Shown here in pieces: positions 56,112-64,000 of a DNA stretch of 64,000 bases. The notes beneath the pieces were generated by a model. The model had not been told where the DNA came from. It saw only the letters and a list, made by a program, of their open reading frames with translations, and searched no databases. Origin of the DNA: Sphingobium bisphenolivorans (lineage in GTDB: Bacteria; Pseudomonadota; Alphaproteobacteria; Sphingomonadales; Sphingomonadaceae); NCBI RefSeq assembly GCF_000412635.1, contig NZ_ASTG01000001.1, forward strand, positions 124,001-188,000. Reading direction: 5' to 3'. How positions within the stretch are numbered: position 1 is the first letter of the stretch; every line of letters starts with the position of its first letter. The translations under genes and the position numbers were made by a program.

Positions 56112-57457
56112 TTTGCCGCTTTACGCGCCTGCATCCTGGCCCTGAAGGCCGCAGCCCAGCCGGGCTTGCCCTGCTGCTCTGGACGGACGAGGCAAAGTGC
56201 GTCGGCCGGCACCTCCTTGGTGACGACGCTGCCGGCGGCGACGATCGCACCGTCACCGATCTTCACCGGGGCGACCAGCGCACTGTTCGATCCCACGAAA
56301 GCGCCCGCGCCGATCTCCGTCCTATATTTGAAGAAGCCGTCATAATTGCAGGTGATGGTGCCCGCGCCGATATTCGCGCCCGGCCCCACGATCGCATCAC
56401 CGATATAGGAGAGGTGATTGGCCTTCGCGCCCTCGCCCAGCTCGGCTTTCTTGACCTCAACGAAATTGCCGACCTTGGCCCTGGCGCCAATCTGCGCGCC
56501 GGGGCGGAGGCGCGCATAGGGGCCGATCTCCGCACCGGAGCCGATTGTCGCGCCTTCGATATGACAAAAGGCACGGATCGCCACATCATCGGCCACGGTC
56601 ACTCCAGGGCCGAATACGACATTAGGCTCAATCACGACATCGCGGCCAATCACAGTGTCATGGGCGAAAAACACCGTTTCTGGCGCGATCAGCGTCGCCC
56701 CGTCGCGCATCGCTTCGGCGCGGCGGCGCTCCTGCCAGACGGCCTCCACCGCAGCCAGTTCGGCGCGGCTGTTGACGCCCGCTACTTCCCATTCCTCCGC
56801 CTCGATCACGGCGCTGCGAGAACCCGGGAGCATCACAATGTCAGGCAGATAATATTCTCCCGCCACATTGTCGTTGCCGATCTTGTCCAGCAGCACGAAT
56901 AGGTCGGTCGAGCGTACCGCCATCAGGCCGGAATTGCACAGCGTCACCGCACGCTCGGCGGCGTCCGCGTCCTTATACTCGACCATCTTGTCGATCAGAC
57001 CCTGACCATCCGCGACGATCCGCCCGTAAGCGGCGGCGTCCTCCGGCCGGAAGCCCAACACCACCGCGCGAAGCTCGTCGCCCTGATTGAGCCTTTCAAG
57101 CATGGACCGCATGGTTTCCGCCCGCACCAGCGGCACGTCGCCGTAGAGGATCAATATGTCGCCAGCAAATCCCGCCAGCGCGTCATGTGCCTGCGCTACG
57201 GCATGGCCTGTGCCATGCTGCTTCTCCTGCACGGCGATGGCGATATTGCCACCCGCAACCGCCTTTTCCACCTGCTCGCGGCCGGCGCCGACCACCACCA
57301 CCTGCCGCTCCGGCTGCAACTCGGCCACGCTGGCGAGCAGATGGAGCAGCATCGGACGGCCGGCGACCGGATGCAGCACCTTGTGCTTGCCCGATTTCAT
57401 GCGCGTGCCCTGCCCGGCGGCGAGGATGATGACGGCTAAGGGGCGGCTGAGGGTCAC
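56108..57457 (-). CDS. glmU: Bifunctional GlcNAc-1-P uridylyltransferase / GlcN-1-P acetyltransferase
   Basis: This 449-aa enzyme makes UDP-GlcNAc. The uridylyltransferase domain starts VIILAAGQGTRMKSGKHKVLHPVAGRPM, with the QEKQHGTGHA motif. The left-handed beta-helix acetyltransferase domain (~250-445) has hexapeptide repeats (VIGRDVVIEPNVVFGPGVTV) and NFVEVKKAELGEGAKANHLSYIGDA. The length is standard. It is followed by the coupled metallophosphoesterase gene and then glmS. Confidence 0.97.
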   Translation of the reverse strand: MTLSRPLAVIILAAGQGTRMKSGKHKVLHPVAGRPMLLHLLASVAELQPERQVVVVGAGREQVEKAVAGGNIAIAVQEKQHGTGHAVAQAHDALAGFAGDILILYGDVPLVRAETMRSMLERLNQGDELRAVVLGFRPEDAAAYGRIVADGQGLIDKMVEYKDADAAERAVTLCNSGLMAVRSTDLFVLLDKIGNDNVAGEYYLPDIVMLPGSRSAVIEAEEWEVAGVNSRAELAAVEAVWQERRRAEAMRDGATLIAPETVFFAHDTVIGRDVVIEPNVVFGPGVTVADDVAIRAFCHIEGATIGSGAEIGPYARLRPGAQIGARAKVGNFVEVKKAELGEGAKANHLSYIGDAIVGPGANIGAGTITCNYDGFFKYRTEIGAGAFVGSNSALVAPVKIGDGAIVAAGSVVTKEVPADALCLVRPEQQGKPGWAAAFRARMQARKAAK

Positions 57458-57553
57458 GGTGGGGCATCCTTCCGACAGAGGGGGCCAAGAATCTCAGCGC
57501 TCTCTGCCACGTTTGACTTGCCTTGGCCACCGCGCAGGCGGCATGAGCCGGCC

Positions 57554-58225
57554 ATGGCAAGCATCCCCTTCGACATAGTCGGCTTCGACCTCGACGGCAC
57601 CCTGCTCGATACCAGCGGCGACCTTGCCGCGGCGGTGAACTATGCGCTTGGTACGCTGGGGCGGGCTAGCTTCCCCGTCGAGGAAATAAAGCCCTTCGTC
57701 GGCAAGGGCGCCAAGGTGATGCTGACCCGCGCGCTCGATGCATCCGGCGGTTATGACGAGGCGACGCTGGCGAAGACGCTGCCCGTGCTGCTCGATTATT
57801 ATGAGCAGAATCTCGCCATTCACTCCCGGCCGTATCCCGGCCTGATCGAAATGATGGACGCGCTGCAAGCAGCCAGCGTCAAGCTCGCCATCTGCACCAA
57901 CAAGGCGGAGCGCTTCACCATTCCGCTGATGCACCAGATCGGCCTGTCGGATCGGTTCGCCAGCATCGTGGGCGGCGATACGGTGGGTGTCGCAAAGCCC
58001 GACCCCGCTCCGATCCACGCCATGATCGAGCGAGCCGGCGGCGGCAGGGCGATCTTCCTCGGCGACACGATCAACGACATTGCCGGCGCGCGCAATGCGG
58101 GCATCCCCAGTATCGCGGTCAGCTTCGGCTTTCTCGACGGGCCGGTCGAGCAATTGGAGGCGGACGCGATCATCCACCATTTCGATGAACTGCTCCCTCT
58201 GCTCGAAGGCTGGCCGGCACGCTGA
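57554..58225 (+). CDS. gph: HAD-family phosphoglycolate phosphatase
   Basis: This 223-aa haloacid dehalogenase-type phosphatase has motif I DLDGTLLDT, motif II in LAICTNK, a Lys in VAKPDP and motif III GDTINDIAGARNAGI. The helical cap is FVGKGAKVMLTRALD. Length and pattern fit Gph, which removes 2-phosphoglycolate from DNA repair; other sugar-phosphatase activities are possible. ATG 57554 is chosen because the domain starts immediately. It is divergent from glmU. Confidence 0.88.
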   Translation: MASIPFDIVGFDLDGTLLDTSGDLAAAVNYALGTLGRASFPVEEIKPFVGKGAKVMLTRALDASGGYDEATLAKTLPVLLDYYEQNLAIHSRPYPGLIEMMDALQAASVKLAICTNKAERFTIPLMHQIGLSDRFASIVGGDTVGVAKPDPAPIHAMIERAGGGRAIFLGDTINDIAGARNAGIPSIAVSFGFLDGPVEQLEADAIIHHFDELLPLLEGWPAR

Positions 58226-58241
58226 TCCGCCGACCGCCACA

Positions 58242-58266
58242 GGAACGCCGCTTCAGTTCATCCGTT
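58242..58266 (+). promoter_or_regulatory. EcfG-type general stress promoter of the GGDEF gene
   Basis: GGAAC (58242-58246), 16 nt, CGTT (58263-58266): an exact EcfG consensus. It starts 17 nt after the gph stop and lies 117 nt upstream of the GGDEF ATG, so it serves only that gene and leaves a ~110-nt leader containing palindromes (GGATGAACATTTCATCC). Confidence 0.7.
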
Positions 58267-58383
58267 CCGGATGAACATTTCATCCAATCCGGAAGCTTTT
58301 GTTAAGGACGGCGCCTTACCCGTCGCCTCACGACAGGCGGACGGTCCCGTCGCATTTTTTTCAGATGAGGAAACATCGCCAGG

Positions 58384-59556
58384 ATGGGAGAAAATTTCGC
58401 CTTCTTTCTCCCCATCATGATGGCGAGTTTCGGCTTCATGTTCCTCCTCCTCTGGAGTTCGCGGGTGCGCGCTGCGGGTTATTGGAGCGCGGCCTTCTTC
58501 TGCATCGCGGGCGGTTTTGCGGTGCCGGCGGGCTACGCCGCTTTCCCCTCCGTATTGTGGAGCCTGCTGGCCGATATGCTATTCGCCACCGGCTTCCTGC
58601 TGTTCAGCGAGGCGCTGCTGCAGCGCTGGCGGCCGCGTTGGCTGGCGGGAACGAGATTGGCGATCTGGGGCGGCTCGATCCTGCTGTGCTGGGCTGCGAT
58701 CGTCCGCGGCAATCTTCAACTCGAACTGGTGGCGTCGGATTTCGGCTGCTTCCTGCTGATCGGCGTGCCGCTGGTTGCGGGCAAGGATCATCTGGCGCGT
58801 TGGCCGGACCGGGTGCTGTTCGGGGCCGCTTTTCTGGTGGCGCTCGACAATCTGGCGCGCGGCAGCACCGTGCCGCTGACGCTGACCAGCGGAGCTGATT
58901 TCTCCAGCAGCCAATATGCCTTCCTGATGCAGGCGCTTGCCTGCGTCTTCGGCCTCTTCCTCGCGCTGGCAGCGCTCTGCGCCAATGTCATCGACCTGCT
59001 CGCCCGATATCAGCGGGAGGCATGGATCGACCCGCTGTCGGGCTTGCTCAACCGGCGCGGCCTGGATGCCGCGCTTGCCAAGCTGCCCGGCAGTGCCGTG
59101 CCCGACGGCAGCGTCATCGTCTGCGATATCGATCATTTCAAGGCGGTCAACGACGCGTTCGGGCACGCGCAGGGCGATCAGGTGATCGCTGCTTTGGCCG
59201 CGCTATTGCATCGGGCCGCTCCACAAGGCGCCATCGTCGCACGACTTGGCGGCGAGGAATTTTTGTTGTTCCTGCCCGGCATGAACGCCGCGCAGGCCGC
59301 ACATGTCGCGAACGATGTCCGGGAAAGCTTCGCCGAAGATGTCAGCGCGGAGCTGGCGCTGGACCGCCGCCTGACGGCCAGCTTCGGCCTGTCCACCGTC
59401 CAGCGCGGCGACGCTTCCATCGACGAGGCTATCAGGCGCGCGGACGAGGCCCTGTACGACGCCAAGGCGCGCGGGCGAAACCGGCTGAGCGTTCGGCGGG
59501 CCCTTGCTTCATCCGACCTGGCGGCGATCGGTATGGGACGGGCGATCAACGGCTGA
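58384..59556 (+). CDS. Membrane diguanylate cyclase (GGDEF)
   Basis: This 390-aa protein has an N-terminal membrane sensor with about seven hydrophobic helices (residues ~5-215) of no recognised family. The GGDEF domain (~225-375) has DPLSGLLNRRGLDAAL, DIDHFKAVNDAFGHAQGDQVI and the active site LGGEEF. The allosteric I-site RxxD, normally five residues before the motif, is absent (APQG instead), so product inhibition is probably lost. It therefore likely makes c-di-GMP unless the sensor restrains it. An exact EcfG promoter precedes it. It is monocistronic, convergent with lpd. Confidence 0.92.
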   Translation: MGENFAFFLPIMMASFGFMFLLLWSSRVRAAGYWSAAFFCIAGGFAVPAGYAAFPSVLWSLLADMLFATGFLLFSEALLQRWRPRWLAGTRLAIWGGSILLCWAAIVRGNLQLELVASDFGCFLLIGVPLVAGKDHLARWPDRVLFGAAFLVALDNLARGSTVPLTLTSGADFSSSQYAFLMQALACVFGLFLALAALCANVIDLLARYQREAWIDPLSGLLNRRGLDAALAKLPGSAVPDGSVIVCDIDHFKAVNDAFGHAQGDQVIAALAALLHRAAPQGAIVARLGGEEFLLFLPGMNAAQAAHVANDVRESFAEDVSAELALDRRLTASFGLSTVQRGDASIDEAIRRADEALYDAKARGRNRLSVRRALASSDLAAIGMGRAING

Positions 59557-59560
59557 CATG

Positions 59561-59590
59561 AAAAAAGCCGCCCCGAGGAGCGGCTTGTTT
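59561..59590 (-). terminator. Bidirectional terminator between the GGDEF gene and lpd
   Basis: AAGCCGC (59565-59571) / GCGGCTT (59580-59586) with an 8-nt loop. On the minus strand it is followed by a T run, on the plus strand by TTGTTTC. Confidence 0.8.
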
Positions 59591-59609
59591 CTTTGCACGG
59601 CAGAGCCGA

Positions 59610-61010
59610 TCACATGTGGATCGGCTTGCCCGTGACGGCCATCGCCGCTTCCTTGATCGCTTCGCTGTGCGTCGGGTGCGCGTGGCAGGTATAGGCGATA
59701 TCCTCGCTCGACGCGCCGAACTCCATCGCCTGTGCGACCTGCCCGATCATCGTGCCGGCCACCGAAGCGATGATCCAGACGCCCAGCACCTTGTCGGTTT
59801 CGGCATCAGCGATCACCTTCACGAAGCCGTCCGGCTCATGATTGGTCTTCGCGCGGCTGTTCGCCATCATCGGGAATTTGCCGACCTTGACCGCGCCCTT
59901 TTCCTTGGCCGCTTCCTCGGTCAGGCCCACGCCCGCGATCTCGGGCTTGGTGTAGACGACCGAGGGGATCACGTCATGGTTCACGATGCCGGTGAGGCCC
60001 GCGATATTTTCGGCGACGGCGATGCCCTCATCCTCGGCCTTGTGCGCCAGCATCGGACCCGGGATCACGTCACCGATCGCCCAGACCCCCGGAACCTTCG
60101 TCGCGAAGTCATGATCGGTTTCGATCTGGCCACGCGCATTCAGTTCCAGACCGATCTTGTCGAGGCCGAGGCCCTCGGTATTGGGACGACGGCCGATCGA
60201 GACCAGCACGACATCGGCCTCGATCTTCTCGGCCTCGCCACCGGCGGCAGGCTCGACCGTCAGGGTCACGCCCTTCTTGCCGACTTCCGCGCCCGTAACC
60301 TTGGTGCCAAGCCGGTAGTCGAAGCCCTGCTTCTTGAAGATCTTGTTCGCTTCCTTGCGAACTTCGCCGTCCATGCCGGGCAGGATCTGGTCGAGAAACT
60401 CGACCACGGTCACCTTCGCCCCGACGCGGCGCCACACCGAACCCAGTTCCAGGCCGATGACGCCACCGCCGACGACAACCAGATGATCGGGAACCTTGTC
60501 CAGCTCCAGCGCACCGGTCGAATCGACGATCTTGCCACCTTCATTGTCGACCTGCACGCCCGGAAGCGGCGTCACCGACGAGCCGGTGGCGATGACGATA
60601 TTCTTCGCCGTGACCGTCTTGCCGGCTACCTCGACAGTGTTGGCGCCGGCGAAGGTGGCAAGGCCCTTCAGCCAATCGACCTTGTTCTTCTTGAACAGAA
60701 ATTCGATGCCGCCGGTCAGACCCTTGACCGCATCCTTGCGCTGGCCCTGCATGGTGTCGAGGTCCAGGCTCATCTTGTCGATCTTGACGCCCAGCTTGGC
60801 GAGCGAGCCGTTCGCGGCTTCCTCATAAAGCTCCGACGCATGCAGCAGCGCCTTGGACGGAATGCAGCCGACGTTGAGGCAGGTGCCGCCCAGCGTCTCG
60901 CGGCTTTCGGCACAGGCGGTCTTCAGCCCCAACTGCGCCGCGCGGATCGCGGCCACATAACCGCCGGGACCCGCGCCGATCACCAGAACGTCATAGTCGA
61001 ATTCAGCCAT
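59610..61010 (-). CDS. lpd: Dihydrolipoyl dehydrogenase (E3)
   Basis: This 466-aa flavoprotein disulfide reductase has FAD-binding DVLVIGAGPGGYVAAIRAAQLG, redox-active GGTCLNVGCIPSKALL, NAD-binding VVVGGGVIGLELGSVWRRVG and, at the C terminus, HAHPTHSEAIKEA with the catalytic His-Glu pair. ATG 61010 lies at good distance from AGAGGA; ATG 61019 is too close. It is the third gene of the sucA-sucB-lpd operon. Confidence 0.97.
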   Translation of the reverse strand: MAEFDYDVLVIGAGPGGYVAAIRAAQLGLKTACAESRETLGGTCLNVGCIPSKALLHASELYEEAANGSLAKLGVKIDKMSLDLDTMQGQRKDAVKGLTGGIEFLFKKNKVDWLKGLATFAGANTVEVAGKTVTAKNIVIATGSSVTPLPGVQVDNEGGKIVDSTGALELDKVPDHLVVVGGGVIGLELGSVWRRVGAKVTVVEFLDQILPGMDGEVRKEANKIFKKQGFDYRLGTKVTGAEVGKKGVTLTVEPAAGGEAEKIEADVVLVSIGRRPNTEGLGLDKIGLELNARGQIETDHDFATKVPGVWAIGDVIPGPMLAHKAEDEGIAVAENIAGLTGIVNHDVIPSVVYTKPEIAGVGLTEEAAKEKGAVKVGKFPMMANSRAKTNHEPDGFVKVIADAETDKVLGVWIIASVAGTMIGQVAQAMEFGASSEDIAYTCHAHPTHSEAIKEAAMAVTGKPIHM

Positions 61011-61035
61011 CGTATTCATCCTCTGACGTGATGTC

Positions 61036-62277
<1,242 letters not shown>

Positions 62278-62285
62278 GAGCTGTC

Positions 62286-64000
62286 TCAGCCTTTCTTCTG
62301 GCGACGGATTTCTTCACGAACGCTGTGACCTAGCGCATCGGCGACGAGGGCGCCCTGTTCGGCGACATGCCGCTTGGCAAGGCCGGTGGCTGGCGAGGCA
62401 GCCGCCTTGCGGCCCGCATAGCGCGCGCGCATCGGTGCCTTGCCGGCCTGCGCCAGAGCTTCCTCGATATAGGGTTCCACGAAGAACCAGGCACCGTTGT
62501 TGCGCGGTTCTTCCTGACACCAGACCACTTCCTCCAGGTTGGTCATGCGCTCGATGCGCTTGCCCAGAGCCTCGGTCGCGAACGGATAGATCTGCTCTAC
62601 GCGAACGATCTGCACATCCGTGTCCCCGGCCGCATCGCGCGCTTCGAGAAGGTCGTAGAAGACTTTGCCCGAACACAGGACCAGACGACGCGTATCCTTG
62701 TCGGCGGCCCCATGGGGGTCCGACAGAATCCGCTTGAAATGCGTCGCGCCCAGGAAGTCCTCCGCCTTGCTGACGGCCAGCTTGTGGCGCAGCAGCGACT
62801 TGGGCGCCATGATGATCAGCGGCTTGCGGAACGGCCGCAGCATCTGACGACGCAGGACGTGGAAATAATTGGCGGGCGTCGTGATATTCGCGACCTGGAT
62901 ATTCCCTTCGGCGCACAGCTGAAGGAAGCGCTCCAGACGAGCCGAGCTATGCTCGGGGCCCTGCCCTTCATAACCATGCGGCAGCAGGCAGACCAGGCCG
63001 TTGGAGCGTAGCCACTTGGTTTCCGACGACGCGATATACTGATCGAACACGATCTGCGCGCCGTTGGCGAAGTCGCCGAACTGCGCTTCCCAAAGCACGA
63101 GGCTCTTCGGGTCAGCAAGCGCATAGCCATATTCGAAACCGAGCACGCCATATTCGGAGAGCGGGCTGTCCAGCACCTCGAACCGGCCGTGCGGCACGGT
63201 CGAGAGCGGGATATATTTATTCTCGGTATCCTGGTCGACCCAGACCGCATGCCGCTGGCTGAAGGTGCCGCGACCCGAATCCTGACCCGAAAGACGAACG
63301 CCATAGCCCTCCGACAGCAGCGAGCCGAAAGCCAGCGCCTCGCCGGTCGCCCAGTCGAAATTCTCACCGGTCCTGAACATCTCCGCCTTGGCGTCGATCA
63401 CGCGCTTCAGCGTCTTATGGACATTATGGCCTTCAGGAACGGTCGTCAGCGTCTTGCCGAGGCTGTCGAAAAGCTTCTGGCTGATCGCGGAGTCGACACT
63501 CTGCCGGGCGGTTTCGGCGTCGGCCGGCTTGTGCAGGCCCGACCAGCGGCCGGCGAACCAGTCGGCCTTGTTGGCCTTGTAGCTCTTCGCCGCCTCGAAC
63601 TCTTCCTCCAGGTGATTGACGAAATCGCCGGTTACGCCGTTAACGAAATCATCGTCGACCACGCCTTCGGCCTTCAGCCGCGCCGAATAGACGTCGCTGA
63701 CGGGCGGATGCTGGCGGATGCGTGCATACATTTGCGGCTGGGTGAAGCTCGGCTCGTCGCCTTCATTATGGCCGAAGCGGCGGTAGCACCACATGTCGAT
63801 CACAATGTCGCGGTGGAAGGTCTGGCGATATTCGACCGCCAGCTTGCACGCGAAGGTGACGGCCTCCGGATCGTCGCCGTTAACGTGCAGGATCGGCGCC
63901 TGAACCCCCTTCGCCACGTCGCTCGGATAAGGCGAGCCGCGCGAGAATTGGGGCGAGGTCGTGAAGCCGATCTGGTTGTTCACAACGAAATGGATGCAGC
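62286..64000 (-). CDS. sucA: 2-oxoglutarate dehydrogenase E1, C-terminal part (cut by window edge)
   Basis: The frame is open from base 64000 to the stop at 62286, giving 571 residues, the C-terminal ~60% of E1. Visible TPP-enzyme segments: [15 protein letters not shown] at the edge, [47 protein letters not shown], then [17 protein letters not shown] and [28 protein letters not shown], with the terminal [21 protein letters not shown]. The N-terminal part lies beyond 64000. It heads the operon with sucB and lpd. Confidence 0.97.
   Translation of the reverse strand, partial: CIHFVVNNQIGFTTSPQFSRGSPYPSDVAKGVQAPILHVNGDDPEAVTFACKLAVEYRQTFHRDIVIDMWCYRRFGHNEGDEPSFTQPQMYARIRQHPPVSDVYSARLKAEGVVDDDFVNGVTGDFVNHLEEEFEAAKSYKANKADWFAGRWSGLHKPADAETARQSVDSAISQKLFDSLGKTLTTVPEGHNVHKTLKRVIDAKAEMFRTGENFDWATGEALAFGSLLSEGYGVRLSGQDSGRGTFSQRHAVWVDQDTENKYIPLSTVPHGRFEVLDSPLSEYGVLGFEYGYALADPKSLVLWEAQFGDFANGAQIVFDQYIASSETKWLRSNGLVCLLPHGYEGQGPEHSSARLERFLQLCAEGNIQVANITTPANYFHVLRRQMLRPFRKPLIIMAPKSLLRHKLAVSKAEDFLGATHFKRILSDPHGAADKDTRRLVLCSGKVFYDLLEARDAAGDTDVQIVRVEQIYPFATEALGKRIERMTNLEEVVWCQEEPRNNGAWFFVEPYIEEALAQAGKAPMRARYAGRKAAASPATGLAKRHVAEQGALVADALGHSVREEIRRQKKG

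Noticed and set aside
58255-58278. GTTC repeats upstream of the GGDEF gene as LexA box
   Set aside because: Spacings are 4 and 5 nt, not 7; the repeats belong to local palindromes.

Overview
The window is ordinary chromosomal DNA from an alphaproteobacterium, most likely a member of the Sphingomonadaceae (Sphingobium, Sphingomonas or a close relative). The reasons are the high GC content, alphaproteobacterial gene orders (rimP-nusA-ylxR-infB, rpsB-tsf-pyrH-frr-uppS-cdsA-dxr-rseP-bamA-skp-fabZ, sucA-sucB-lpd), a eukaryotic-type NADP isocitrate dehydrogenase, DUF2171 and DUF805 proteins, and a bamA-skp-fabZ cluster from which lpxD, lpxA and lpxB are missing. That absence fits a lineage that replaces lipopolysaccharide with glycosphingolipids. 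I see no prophage, transposase, CRISPR array or defence island. Nearly all of the DNA is coding, and most intergenic gaps hold REP-like palindromes, promoters or terminators.

Layout. 1-4.5 kb: transcription and translation operon rimP-nusA-tautomerase-ylxR-infB (minus; infB runs off the left edge). 4.6-5.7 kb: soluble aldose dehydrogenase lipoprotein. 5.8-8.9 kb: tpiA-secG-pyrG (minus). 9.1-12.6 kb: PpiD/SurA-like isomerase and trpE (plus), with no trpG behind trpE. 12.6-16.2 kb: DUF4242, extensin-like, NUDIX, tRNA-Ala(CGC), a DUF2171 protein and DUF486. 16.2-20.8 kb: purT, purL, DUF805 and a small lipoprotein. 21-24.6 kb: xseB-ispA-coaD-cyclophilin-queA. 24.7-28.6 kb: BioC-like methyltransferase, DUF418, bfd, bfr, mutT and two Flp pilins. 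28.7-34.1 kb: M48/LysM protease, then a 62-aa protein, a 606-aa exported protein, xerD and accA (minus). 34.2-35.9 kb: aroK-aroB. 36.3-47.7 kb: a long minus-strand block of ribosome, phospholipid, isoprenoid and outer-membrane assembly genes. 48-53.3 kb: a small membrane protein, pssA-psd, icd, a GNAT-nitrilase fusion and a KTSC protein. 53.4-58.2 kb: glmS, metallophosphoesterase-glmU and gph. 58.4-64 kb: a GGDEF protein, then lpd-sucB-sucA (sucA runs off the right edge).

Functional links. Envelope supply is the main theme: glmS and glmU make UDP-GlcNAc; dxr, ispA and uppS make the undecaprenyl carrier; accA, fabZ, cdsA, pssA and psd make fatty acids and phosphatidylethanolamine; and bamA, skp, rseP, PpiD and the M48 protease build and police the outer membrane.

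The most interesting signal is regulatory. Intergenic reading shows matches to the general-stress (EcfG) promoter, GGAAC-N16/17-CGTT, correctly placed in front of a membrane diguanylate cyclase (58242-58266), an M48/LysM protease (30212-30236) and a 75-aa membrane protein (47910-47935). A one-mismatch match precedes a DUF2171 protein (14680-14704). The 75-aa gene also carries a LexA-type GAAC-N7-GAAC direct repeat on the -10 of a canonical promoter, which makes it a candidate dual stress/SOS small membrane protein. I did not find a clearly novel multi-gene system; these regulatory leads are what I would follow. No computation was run, so every promoter call is by eye.
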